Shown here piece by piece: positions 17,154 to 25,703 of a stretch of 64,000 bases of DNA. Position 1 is the stretch's first letter. Each line of letters opens with the position of its first letter. This stretch comes from FEB-35 sp050263095 (GTDB lineage: Bacteria > Desulfobacterota > Deferrimicrobia > Deferrimicrobiales > Deferrimicrobiaceae): the NCBI GenBank assembly GCA_050263095.1, contig JBLNEW010000012.1:13963-77962 (forward strand). The letters are read 5' to 3'. The notes below the pieces were generated by a model. It did no database searches and was not told the DNA's origin. It saw only the letters and a list, made by a program, of their open reading frames with translations. A program made the position numbers and the translations under genes.

Positions 17154-17802
17154 CGGCGCTCTTCTCGATGAAAACCAGGTTCTGGGTCAGAAAGGGGCCT
17201 CCGACCGGCATTACCATTCTTCCGCCGTTCCTCAGCTGTCGCAGCAGAGGGGGCGGGATGTGGCCTCCTGCGCATGTGACGATGATCGCGTCGAACGGCG
17301 CCTTCTCTTCCCAGCCGTAATACCCGTCCCCCTGGCGGACGTGGACGTTCGCGAATCCAAGCTCCGAGAGCGTCCTGCGGCTCCCCGCGGCCAGGGACTC
17401 GAAGATCTCCACCGTATAAACTTCGCGCGCTATCCTGGATGCGACCGCCGCCTGGTACCCGGATCCGGTTCCCACCTCGAGCACGCGGTCGGAAGGCTTC
17501 AGGCGCAGTATCTCGGTCATGAAGCCGACTATGTAGGGCTGGGAGATCGTCTGCCCCTCGCCGATGGGCAGCGGGCGCGGATCGTACGCCCGGGAGCGCA
17601 TTTCGCGGGGGACGAAAAGATGGCGGGGAACATCCCGCATCGACTGCAGGACCCGTGGATCGGAGATCCCCTCGCGCTGGATCTGTTCTCCGACCATGGC
17701 AAGGCGGGCGGCAAGATACGGGTCCTCCTTTGCGGCGGAGGGGCTGCCGCCCGCAAACAGCACCAGGATCGACAGGATCGCCGTCCAACGCGGCAAAATC
17801 AT
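17092..17802 (-). CDS. pcm: Protein-L-isoaspartate O-methyltransferase with signal peptide
   Basis: A 236-residue PIMT. The core contains 'PRHLFVPREMRSRAYDPRPL', 'GEGQTISQPYIVGFMTEIL' and the SAM motif 'VLEVGTGSGYQAAVAS', all standard. It repairs L-isoaspartyl residues by methylation with SAM. Unusually, the first 24 residues (MILPRWTAILSILVLFAGG...) look like a signal peptide, which would place the enzyme in the periplasm. The start at 17802 is fixed by ATGA overlap with the stop of the Lon-like gene, which also shows operon coupling. Confidence 0.9.
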   Translation of the reverse strand: MILPRWTAILSILVLFAGGSPSAAKEDPYLAARLAMVGEQIQREGISDPRVLQSMRDVPRHLFVPREMRSRAYDPRPLPIGEGQTISQPYIVGFMTEILRLKPSDRVLEVGTGSGYQAAVASRIAREVYTVEIFESLAAGSRRTLSELGFANVHVRQGDGYYGWEEKAPFDAIIVTCAGGHIPPPLLRQLRNGGRMVMPVGGPFLTQNLVFIEKSADGSVSQRNVLPVAFVRLLGH

Positions 17803-20213
17803 TTTCCTTCCTTGCCCTTTTCCGCTTCTTCCTTTTTTACGGCCTCCCGCAGCTCGGATAGCCGTTCCTCGACGAGACGGTTCAGGGTATTTTCGGGATA
17901 CTTCCCGTCCGGTCCCGGCTCCCCCGCCGGCATTCCCATGAGTATCCCGATACCCTCCTCCACGTGCTCGATGGCGTGTATGTGGAATTTCCCCTGCCCC
18001 ACGGCCTCCACGACCTCTCTCTTCAACATCAGGTTTCTCGCGTTCCTCAAGGGGATGACGACCCCCTGCTTCCCGGTCAGCCCCCGCAGCCTGCACAGGT
18101 CGAAGAAACCCTCGATCTTCTCGTTCACTCCGCCTATGGGCTGGACGTCCCCGTTCTGGTCCATGGATCCGGTCACCGCCACGCCCTGCCGGACCGGGAC
18201 CCCCGATACGGCGCTCAAGAGCGCGTAGAGCTCGGCGCAGGTGGCGCTGTCCCCCTCGATCATCCCGTAGAGCTGCTCGAAGGTTATCGAAGCCGACAGG
18301 CTTATCGGCTTCCTGGAAGCGTATTTCCTGCCCAGGTAGTTCGAAAGGATGAGCACAGCCTTCTCGTGGATCTTCCCCGAAAGCTTCGTCTCCCTTTCGA
18401 TGTTGACCACGCCGCTTTTCCCCGCGTAGACCGTCGTGGTGATCCTGGAGGGCTTCCCGAAACTGTGGTCTCCCATATCCAGTACCGCCAGTCCGTTCAC
18501 CTGTCCCGCCTTCTCGCCGGACGTCTCAACGATCAGCGTCCCTTCAGCCATCACTTCCCGCGTCCGGTCCTCCATCATTCCGTGCCTGTAGGTCTTCTCG
18601 CCCAGTGCCTTTTCCACGTGCGTCCCGGACACTACGTCGGCGGAGTCCTTCCTGGCCCAGTAATGGGACTCGCGAATCAGGTTCGAGACGTCGCTGAACT
18701 TCGAGGAAAGCTTCTCCTGGTGTTCCGCCAGCCGGGAACCGTACTCCACGACTTTCGCCACGCCGGAAGCGTCGAACGGCAGGAGGCGCTCCTCGCGGAT
18801 CTTCGTCGAGACGAACGCGGCATATTTCAGGATGTTCTCGTCCGACCGGTCCATCCGGTTGTCGAAGTCCGCCTTGACCTTGAAAAGCTCCCCGTACTCC
18901 TCGTCGAGCCCGAGGAGCAGGTAATATATCTCCGGGCTTCCGATGAGGATCACCTTCACGTCCAGCGGTATCGGCTCCGGCCTCATCGTCGTCGTCGTGA
19001 TCAGCCTGTACTGCTCCCAGACATCCTCTATCTTCACTTCCCCGTTCTTGATCGCCCGCTTCAGCGCGTCGTAGGAGAACAGGTTCCGCAGAAGATCGAG
19101 CGCGTTGACGACCAGGTATCCGCCGTTCGCCGCATGGATCGAACCCGCCTTGATCATGGTGAAATCGGTCATCGCGGCGCCGAACTGCAGCTTGTGCTCG
19201 ACCCTGCCGAAGAGGTTGTAGTACGTGGGGTTGCTCTCGAAAACGCAGGGGCTGCCCTTCCGGTTTCCGTTGTTCACGAGGACGTTCACCGAATACCGCG
19301 TGAAATTCGGCTCCTGCTTCGGCATCTTGAGGAACGGCAGCGCCGGCGCCGGATTCTCTTCCGGCACCGCCTTGAAGTCCTCGACGTTTTCAAGGACGTC
19401 ATCTTGAACCGCATCCAGGTATGCGAGCAGCTTTTCGTTTTTCGGGTACTTGTTCTTGAGGTCCTCGACAAGGTGCCCGAGGACGGAAAGCGCCGTGTTC
19501 CGTTCCAGCTTCTCCAGCTTCTCCCCGGTCTCCTTTTCCTCCCTCTTGAGCAATCGCAACACGTCGTCCAGCTTTTCCTGGACGTATTTCCCGTTCTCCC
19601 TCAGCTCCTCCTTGCGATTCGCGTCGAAGGAGTTGAACTCCTCCTCGGTAAGAGGCTCGCCGGACTTGCCGATGGCCACCAGCGAGAACCCGCCCATTGC
19701 GGTCTTTACCTTGAACCCCTTCGATTCGGCCTCGATTTCCAGGGCGTCGAAAAGCTCCTTCTGCCTGCGCTGGACCGCTTCCGTGATGACGCTCTTCTGT
19801 TTCTTGTATTCCTTCGACTCGAATATCTTGGGTATCTCGTTTTTCAGGTGATCGACGAGCTCCCGCATGTCCTTCTGGAACTCGACCGACCTGCCCGGCT
19901 CGAGCCAGACAGCGATGGGATCGCCCGCGTCCTTGAAGTTGTGGACGTAGCACCAGTCGGGCGGGACGATTTCCTTCTCCGCTTTCCTGGATATGAACGA
20001 CCGTATGGCGGATGTCTTGCCTGTCCCGCTGTCGCCCAGGACGTAGATGTTGAACCCGGCGCTCTGCAGGTTCAGGCCGAAATCGATCGCGTCCAGCGCC
20101 CTCTGCTGGCCGATTATCCCTTCCAGCGGCGGCAGCTCATCGGTTGTCCTGAAAGCGAATATCCCGGGATCGCAACGCTTGCGGAGGTCGTCCGGGCCCA
20201 AGGTCCTCGCCAT
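17799..20213 (-). CDS. Lon-like ATP-dependent protease (AAA_32 type)
   Basis: An 804-residue Lon-family protease without the N-terminal LAN domain. The Walker A is GDSGTGKT at residues 60-67, with an inserted helical, coiled-coil-rich region (about 110-280) inside the AAA module. The C-terminal Lon protease domain has the Ser in 'EGDSATCAELYALL' (about residue 654) and the Lys in 'GGVNEKIEGF' (about 697), so the Ser-Lys dyad is intact. It would degrade damaged or regulatory proteins in the cytoplasm. ATG with GGAGGG at the usual spacing. It heads an operon with the isoaspartyl methyltransferase, a quality-control theme. Confidence 0.92.
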   Translation of the reverse strand: MARTLGPDDLRKRCDPGIFAFRTTDELPPLEGIIGQQRALDAIDFGLNLQSAGFNIYVLGDSGTGKTSAIRSFISRKAEKEIVPPDWCYVHNFKDAGDPIAVWLEPGRSVEFQKDMRELVDHLKNEIPKIFESKEYKKQKSVITEAVQRRQKELFDALEIEAESKGFKVKTAMGGFSLVAIGKSGEPLTEEEFNSFDANRKEELRENGKYVQEKLDDVLRLLKREEKETGEKLEKLERNTALSVLGHLVEDLKNKYPKNEKLLAYLDAVQDDVLENVEDFKAVPEENPAPALPFLKMPKQEPNFTRYSVNVLVNNGNRKGSPCVFESNPTYYNLFGRVEHKLQFGAAMTDFTMIKAGSIHAANGGYLVVNALDLLRNLFSYDALKRAIKNGEVKIEDVWEQYRLITTTTMRPEPIPLDVKVILIGSPEIYYLLLGLDEEYGELFKVKADFDNRMDRSDENILKYAAFVSTKIREERLLPFDASGVAKVVEYGSRLAEHQEKLSSKFSDVSNLIRESHYWARKDSADVVSGTHVEKALGEKTYRHGMMEDRTREVMAEGTLIVETSGEKAGQVNGLAVLDMGDHSFGKPSRITTTVYAGKSGVVNIERETKLSGKIHEKAVLILSNYLGRKYASRKPISLSASITFEQLYGMIEGDSATCAELYALLSAVSGVPVRQGVAVTGSMDQNGDVQPIGGVNEKIEGFFDLCRLRGLTGKQGVVIPLRNARNLMLKREVVEAVGQGKFHIHAIEHVEEGIGILMGMPAGEPGPDGKYPENTLNRLVEERLSELREAVKKEEAEKGKEGK

Positions 20214-20299
20214 GATCCCTCCAGATCTCCGACGTATGCGGCCAGCCTTATCCTAGCGCCATCTCCCGTGTGGAATTAAGAAAAAACATCGCTTGAAAA

Positions 20300-20329
20300 G
20301 CGGGGCCGGCAAGCCGGGGCCGGCCCCGC
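20300..20329 (-). terminator. Terminator downstream of the Cache-domain gene
   Basis: An 11-bp perfect GC stem (GCGGGGCCGGC with an 8-nt loop) followed on the minus strand by TTTT. It lies 15 nt beyond the stop of the Cache gene at 20344 and isolates it from the Lon-like operon. Confidence 0.8.
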
Positions 20330-20343
20330 GGATTTATTTTACG

Positions 20344-20817
20344 TCACTCGTAGATCCCCGCGCCGACGTACGCGTTCTTGCCCGGCACCCGGTATACGTA
20401 GGTGACCTTCTTGCGCGCCTTAGGATCCCCGGGGTTGGTCCACATGTAATCGACCCAACCTTCCCCCTTCCCTTTGGCAACATCCGTGAATTCCTTGAAC
20501 AGGAGCTTCCCAGGATCCCCCTTGTCCTTCATGCCGAGAACGTTTGTCCCGACAAGGGCGGGGCTCATGGGATGCGCGAGCATCTTTCCGTCGAAGTCCG
20601 TCATGAATACATACGTGTCCTTCCAGACGAATTTTCCCTGCTTGTTGTTGATCTCCTTGATCGCTTCCGCCTCGCCCTTCTCGCTGTACAGCTTGGCCGC
20701 TTCCTTGGTCTTTGCAATGCACTCTTCCTTCGTGGCTTTTTCCGCCGCCACGACATTCGAGGTCAGAAAAAGGCCGAACAGCAACACCAGGGTCAATACC
20801 GCAGCTTTCTTCATCAT
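20344..20817 (-). CDS. Periplasmic single-Cache-domain protein
   Basis: A 157-residue protein with a signal peptide (MMKKAAVLTLVLLFGLFL..., cleavage after about residue 25) and one sCache domain: 'GKFVWKDTYVFMTDFDGKML', 'HPMSPALVGTNVLGMKDKGD', and the C-terminal 'KKVTYVYRVPGKNAYVGAGI'. Such stand-alone Cache proteins bind small ligands outside the cell and may present them to chemoreceptors or kinases. It has its own terminator and no partner gene adjacent. Confidence 0.85.
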   Translation of the reverse strand: MMKKAAVLTLVLLFGLFLTSNVVAAEKATKEECIAKTKEAAKLYSEKGEAEAIKEINNKQGKFVWKDTYVFMTDFDGKMLAHPMSPALVGTNVLGMKDKGDPGKLLFKEFTDVAKGKGEGWVDYMWTNPGDPKARKKVTYVYRVPGKNAYVGAGIYE

Positions 20818-20944
20818 TCCTCCCCTCCTCAGAATCCCTGTTTCGGTTGATTGCCGCCCAGAGCTCCGATCGCCTGTTCAGGTTTTCCTGCCGCCCGCCT
20901 CCTTTCCGTTCCACGAACGGCATCTTTACATAATACCGGATTTT

Positions 20945-21718
20945 CTAACCGGATGGCTTCTCCCTCTCATGAAGTTTCATGACGCGGAAAGCCTCGGCGT
21001 ATTCGGGCGCCCTGGGGACTCCGGGGTCGGCGCATCCGGCGCCATTCCCTTGGACCCTGGCCCTCTCCGCTTCGTTCCTTGCCCATTCGATAATTCTCGC
21101 GGCGGGATCCCACCCTTCCAGCTGGCTGGCATGCGCCTTCAGGGCCTCTATCTTCCTGTCGATCGTGCCGGAAATGTCGATCCAGGTGTTGGGCGACGGA
21201 GTCGACCCTATGTACACCGCACGGACCTTGTGCGGCAGCCCCTCCTCGGGCCACAACAGCTCCATCTCGGCGGCGGGGAACACGGCCTCGAGCGCGGCCG
21301 CGGCCGCTGCGCGATGGTCAGGGTGGTTGATGTAGCTGTCGTCGAAGAACCACGCTTGCGGATCTCCGCATACCACGACCTCCGGGCGGAACCGGCGGAT
21401 CTCGCGCACCAGCTCGCGGCGCAATTCCAGCGTGGGCAGCAGGGCGCAGTCGTCGTGGCGCAGGAACACCACTTCCTTGACGCCCAGGATCCCGGCCGAG
21501 GCCCTCTCCTCTTCCTCGCGCGTAATCGCAAGCGTTTCGCGCGTAAATGTGCGGTCGTGCGTGCCCGCGTTGCCGCTCGTCAACACGACGAGCGCGATCT
21601 CGCACCCGGCCTTCGCCCATCCCGCCATGGTCCCGGCGACCGTAAACTCGGCGTCGTCCGGGTGGGCGAAAATCGCCATCGCCGACCCGGGGACGTAGCC
21701 GGCGTCGTACCTGGGCAT
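20945..21718 (-). CDS. PIG-L/LmbE family zinc deacetylase
   Basis: A 257-residue protein with 'AIFAHPDDAEF' (HPDD zinc and catalytic motif) and 'NHPDHRAAA' (second zinc His). The family removes N-acetyl groups from amino sugars, for instance GlcNAc-PI, mycothiol or bacillithiol precursors. I choose the ATG at 21718, which has GGAGGAG upstream; in-frame ATG 21760 and TTG 21784 are weaker. Substrate unknown. Confidence 0.87.
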   Translation of the reverse strand: MPRYDAGYVPGSAMAIFAHPDDAEFTVAGTMAGWAKAGCEIALVVLTSGNAGTHDRTFTRETLAITREEEERASAGILGVKEVVFLRHDDCALLPTLELRRELVREIRRFRPEVVVCGDPQAWFFDDSYINHPDHRAAAAAALEAVFPAAEMELLWPEEGLPHKVRAVYIGSTPSPNTWIDISGTIDRKIEALKAHASQLEGWDPAARIIEWARNEAERARVQGNGAGCADPGVPRAPEYAEAFRVMKLHEREKPSG

Positions 21719-21917
21719 CGCATCTCTCCTCCGGCTTTCAGATGCCGGAACGGGCGGCATGGATTTAATCCCTTCCGAATCCAATCGTTAAGAAATATCC
21801 CAATAAAATAATAAAGTTATATTGCAGGCCTTCCGATAATTCCCTCAAGTGGGATCCATGGAAAGAGGCCCGGGGAATCCCATGGCCGGACATTTTTTGC
21901 CCTTGCGGAGCTAACGT

Positions 21918-24497
21918 ATGGATATAAAAGGGGTATTTCTGGCCCCAGTCAAGAAGTTGAAATCCCGCATCAACGGAAGGCTGGACTCGGAGCACGAGCA
22001 ATCCCTAATCCGGCTCGCCTTGACGCTGATCTGCTTCCTGTATTTCCTCTCGGCTTTCATCGCCAACCGGCACGAACAGGGCGGAGTCGGCTGGGCCTTC
22101 TACTCTGCCGGTTGTTACATAATATTTTCCCTGGTGGTTTTCGCGGCCATCGTCATCCGGCCGGGGATATCGCCGATACGCAGGATCGCAGGGATGCTGG
22201 GGGACATCGGCATAACCACGTACTGCCTTTACGTAGGAGGCGCCAATACCGCCCCCATTTACATCCTGTATCTTTGGGTGACTATAGGCAACGGCTTCAG
22301 GTACGGCAATAAATACCTGTTCGCGAGCACTTTGGCCAGCGCCGCCGGATTCACGTTCGTGATCTGGGCGACCAGCTACTGGCGCGACCAGCTTCCCCTT
22401 TCGATCGGACTTTTCGTGGGGCTGATCATCCTGCCGCTGTACATCTCGACGCTGATCCGAAAGCTGACGGACGCGATGAAGAAGCTCAAGGACGCGACGG
22501 CCCGCGCGGAAGACGCGAACCACGCGAAGAGCCAGTTCCTGGCCAACATGTCCCATGAGCTTCGCACCCCGTTGAACGGAATAATGGGAATGGCGGAGCT
22601 GCTTCAAGACACGCGCCTCTCCGACGAGCAGAAGAACTTCACCGACACGATCTACGATTCGACCCGCACCATGCTGTCCCTGGTGAACGACGTCCTGGAC
22701 ATCTCCAGGATCGAGGCGGGGAAGATCGTGATAGAAAAAACGGATTTCGATCTGCACGACCTGCTGAAAGAAACGGCGTCCATGCTGCATCACGCCGCCA
22801 ACGCAAAGGGACTGCAGCTTTCCACGATCATGCCCCCCAACGTTCCGTTCCTGTTGCAGGGCGATCCGCTGCACATACGCCAGGTCGTCCTCAACCTTCT
22901 GTCGAACGCGGTCAAGTTCACTGAATCGGGAGAGGTCACGCTGCGCGTCCAGCGCGTCCTCGAGACGCCCGACAAGGTTTCGCTGAAGTTCGAGGTGTCC
23001 GATACCGGCATCGGCATGACCGAGGAGCAAAGGGAGAAGATCTTCGAGCGGTTCGCGCAGGCCGACGGCTCCATCACGCGCCGTTACGGCGGGACCGGGC
23101 TCGGGACCACCATCTCCAAGCAGTTGATCGAACTTATGGGCGGGTCCATCGGCGTCGAGAGCGCCGCCGGCGTCGGAAGCACCTTCTGGTTCACGCTGTC
23201 ATTCGACAAGCAGGCCGCGGCGGATGCGCCCCTCGCCCCGGACAAGGCGACCGATTGCAGGTTCCTGGTCGTCTCATCCGATCCGGATACGATGGACGCC
23301 TTGTGCGCGCACATGAAATCCTGGCACATAGAGACCGATGCGATCCCCCGCGCGGCGATGGCGTTCTCGAAGCTGGTCTCGGCGTTCGACCAGGGCAACC
23401 CCTATCACGCGGTCATAGTCGTCGAGCAGGACCTCGACATGGGGCTGTCCGAATTCGCCACCGTAGTGAAAACCGTCAAGAAGATCGCCAAATCCCGCCT
23501 GATCGTCGTTTGCCGCCCCTTCGCCGTTCCCAGCCTGGACGACCTCGCCCGGAAGGGGTATTGCGTCGCCCTGGAGAGCCCTCTCGACAAGACGATGCTC
23601 TTCAACGCCATTCACTTCGTCAGGCCGGACACCCCCGACAAGGAAGACCTGGCGTTTCTCGCCAACCGCTACAGGCAGAAGAAGTCCGGCGCGGACAGGC
23701 TGCGCCTCCTCGTGGCCGAGGACAACGCGGTCAACCAGAAAGTCATCAGCCTCATATTGGAAAAGGCCGGGCACAGCGTCCGTCTCGTCGAAAACGGGGA
23801 GCTTGCCCTGGACGCGCTGCAGAACGAGAAATTCGACCTGGCCCTCCTGGATCTCAACATGCCCGTAATGGGAGGAATCGAAGCCGCAAAAATGTACCAG
23901 TTCATGTCGCTGAACCGCCCGCGGGTACCGCTGGTCGCGCTTACGGCCGATGCTACGCCCGAGACCCGGAAAAAATGCGAAGAAGCTAAATTCAACGCGT
24001 ACGTCACGAAGCCTTTCGAGTCGAAAAACCTGCTCGAGGTCATTAACAGGCTGGCTCCCAAGGCGGCCGACAGGCGCGAAAGCGCGCATTTCCATGCCCT
24101 TTCCGAGGGCCAGGAGAAAAAACCGGCAGGTCTCGATGAACCCCTCGATTTCTCCGTCATACGGGATCTTGTCAGCCTCGGGGCCGACGGGAATTTCATC
24201 CGCAACATGACCCGGCTGTTCATGGAAGGGACTGAAGAGAAGCTCCGGCAGATGAGGCATGCCTTGACGACGCGGAACTCGGAGGAATTCAGGAGGCTCA
24301 ACCACGCCCTGAAAGGTTCGGCGGGCCAGATCGGGGCGATGCCCCTGTCGTCCCTGTGCGGCGAATATGCGCTCGCCGGCCACGATGAGTTCGTCCGTTC
24401 GGGGAAGGAGATGATCGACAGGTTGAACGCGGAGTTCCTCAAGGTCGGCGAGGCCCTCAGCGGCCAGGCCGAAGAGCTTAAAAAAACCAATCCTTGA
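21918..24497 (+). CDS. rpfC: RpfC-like hybrid sensor kinase for DSF
   Basis: An 859-residue hybrid histidine kinase. The input region has about five transmembrane helices (residues 30-185) with 'LYLWVTIGNGFRYGNKYLF' and 'LPLYISTLIRKL', segments I recognise from RpfC, the sensor of cis-2-unsaturated fatty acid signals. HisKA has phosphoacceptor His in 'NMSHELRTPLNG' (about 213), then an ATPase domain with GIGM and GGTGLGTT, a degenerate receiver (about 450-570), a full receiver with the Asp in 'LALLDLNMPVMGG' (about 644), and an Hpt domain with His in 'LNHALKGSAGQ' (about 795). This order is that of RpfC. GGAG precedes the ATG. It converges on rpfF with 3 nt between stops. Confidence 0.87.
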   Translation: MDIKGVFLAPVKKLKSRINGRLDSEHEQSLIRLALTLICFLYFLSAFIANRHEQGGVGWAFYSAGCYIIFSLVVFAAIVIRPGISPIRRIAGMLGDIGITTYCLYVGGANTAPIYILYLWVTIGNGFRYGNKYLFASTLASAAGFTFVIWATSYWRDQLPLSIGLFVGLIILPLYISTLIRKLTDAMKKLKDATARAEDANHAKSQFLANMSHELRTPLNGIMGMAELLQDTRLSDEQKNFTDTIYDSTRTMLSLVNDVLDISRIEAGKIVIEKTDFDLHDLLKETASMLHHAANAKGLQLSTIMPPNVPFLLQGDPLHIRQVVLNLLSNAVKFTESGEVTLRVQRVLETPDKVSLKFEVSDTGIGMTEEQREKIFERFAQADGSITRRYGGTGLGTTISKQLIELMGGSIGVESAAGVGSTFWFTLSFDKQAAADAPLAPDKATDCRFLVVSSDPDTMDALCAHMKSWHIETDAIPRAAMAFSKLVSAFDQGNPYHAVIVVEQDLDMGLSEFATVVKTVKKIAKSRLIVVCRPFAVPSLDDLARKGYCVALESPLDKTMLFNAIHFVRPDTPDKEDLAFLANRYRQKKSGADRLRLLVAEDNAVNQKVISLILEKAGHSVRLVENGELALDALQNEKFDLALLDLNMPVMGGIEAAKMYQFMSLNRPRVPLVALTADATPETRKKCEEAKFNAYVTKPFESKNLLEVINRLAPKAADRRESAHFHALSEGQEKKPAGLDEPLDFSVIRDLVSLGADGNFIRNMTRLFMEGTEEKLRQMRHALTTRNSEEFRRLNHALKGSAGQIGAMPLSSLCGEYALAGHDEFVRSGKEMIDRLNAEFLKVGEALSGQAEELKKTNP

Positions 24498-24500
24498 ATT

Positions 24501-25406
24501 CTAGGTACGGATTCCTTCGTCGGCGATGAGCCGGGGGCCGCCGCTCTCCTTGGCGACCTGCGCGCGCACGAGCCTTTCCATGATTCTCAGATCGGAATCG
24601 TCCAGGCTTAGGGCGGTGTCCACCCAGATATCGGCGGTTCTCTCCAATTCTTCCTTGGCGACGCGGAACACCTCCTGGCGGACCTTGCTGATCCCCTGCC
24701 TTGCTTTTATCCTCCGGGAATGGTTCTTTATGAACTCGTATACCGCTTTCTCCCCGCCGCCGTCCTCCGAAAGGATGTCCACCACGCCTTTTTGGTGCAA
24801 CTCCTCGGCCGTGTATACGTTTCCGCTGGTCATTATCTCCTCTACCTGCTTCATTCCAACCCTTCTTGCCAGGAAGTGATAAGCCCCCATGCCGGGAAAC
24901 AGGTTGAACAGTATTTCCGGCAGGCCGAACCTCGCGCGCTTCTCTGCGATCATGATCGAACAGCACAAGGCCGCCTCGAATCCCCCTCCGAGGGCATCGC
25001 CCTGGACAAGGGAAATCGTGGTCATCGGAAGATTGTAATTGGCCGACTGGATGTAGACGTTGTCGATGCAAAGCTGCGCATATCTCCTGAGCCCCTCGCG
25101 GTCCCGCTCCGATATCATTTTCTTGAAAAGAAATATGTCTCCCCCGTAACTGAATATGGCGGGATGTTTGGACGCGAGAACGGTGTAAAGGATAGGAAGG
25201 GAACCCGACTTCGAAAGGTGATCCCTGCCGTATTCCTCGATATTGTCGTAGCAGCGCTTCAGGCTCTCGAGCAAGGGTTCGTTGAAGCAGGACCTCCCCT
25301 CGGGATCGAGGAACGTCCAAAGGACTTTGTGGGAGGGATCGAATCTTAATTTGAGCTGCTTCGCCGACTCGAACACCGGGGGGAATCGCTGTACGGAAAC
25401 CTGCAT
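24501..25406 (-). CDS. rpfF: RpfF-like DSF synthase
   Basis: A 301-residue enoyl-CoA hydratase/thioesterase-type enzyme. 'FSYGGDIFLFKKMI', 'VQGDALGGGFEAALCC' and 'FGLPEILFNLFPGMGAYHFL' match the RpfF signature, and the two catalytic glutamates are present at residues 144 and 164 with the same 20-residue spacing as in Xanthomonas RpfF (141 and 161, from memory). RpfF makes cis-2-unsaturated fatty acid signals from acyl-ACP by dehydration and thioester cleavage. ATG with AAGGAG six nt upstream. The convergent arrangement with rpfC is the same as in xanthomonads. Confidence 0.88.
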   Translation of the reverse strand: MQVSVQRFPPVFESAKQLKLRFDPSHKVLWTFLDPEGRSCFNEPLLESLKRCYDNIEEYGRDHLSKSGSLPILYTVLASKHPAIFSYGGDIFLFKKMISERDREGLRRYAQLCIDNVYIQSANYNLPMTTISLVQGDALGGGFEAALCCSIMIAEKRARFGLPEILFNLFPGMGAYHFLARRVGMKQVEEIMTSGNVYTAEELHQKGVVDILSEDGGGEKAVYEFIKNHSRRIKARQGISKVRQEVFRVAKEELERTADIWVDTALSLDDSDLRIMERLVRAQVAKESGGPRLIADEGIRT

Positions 25407-25703
25407 GGTGTCTCCTTTTATCGGTTTTCCCGCGTCAATATCGGCATGACGAAAAATTTGTCCATATTGGGAAAATTCAAAACCTTATGCCGCGTCCGTC
25501 CCTCCACGCCGGAAAGGAAAAACAATCGCATTCGGTTACACTTATATATGGCCGAATAAAATTCCGCTGAATCCGATTCAGTACTTTGACCCCCCGGTCG
25601 TGCATAAAATAATATAGGCGGATCGAAAAATTGCAAATCTTATTTTTTGCTTGGTGTTTGAAGCGTCGAATGAAAGTAAAAAATTAAATGCATTTTCACG
25701 CGA
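25407..25703. other. AT-rich regulatory gap upstream of rpfF
   Basis: About 300 bp, clearly more AT-rich than the flanking genes, with no convincing gene. It contains a possible rpfF -10 element (TATATAAG on the minus strand near 25548-25541) and a perfect inverted repeat at 25567-25581 that would overlap the -35. It presumably holds the rpfF promoter and the end of the aldo/keto reductase transcript from 26753 to 25704. Confidence 0.5.
25567..25581. promoter_or_regulatory. Perfect inverted repeat upstream of rpfF, candidate operator
   Basis: CTGAATC, one C, GATTCAG: a 7-bp perfect inverted repeat about 160 bp before the rpfF start, next to a minus-strand TATATAAG. Its size suits a dimeric regulator. 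No cognate protein is identified. Confidence 0.45.

Noticed and set aside
15894..17171. A 425-codon plus-strand frame opposite the membrane spermidine-synthase-like gene
   Set aside because: Extremely Arg/Gly/Asp-rich without any domain; the opposite strand encodes membrane helices and a recognisable core.
17964..20279. A 771-codon plus-strand frame opposite the Lon-like gene
   Set aside because: Antisense to a protease with every catalytic motif intact; composition typical of a GC-rich shadow.
25418..25636. A 72-codon frame in the gap upstream of rpfF
   Set aside because: No SD, no recognisable features, and it runs through the probable rpfF promoter.
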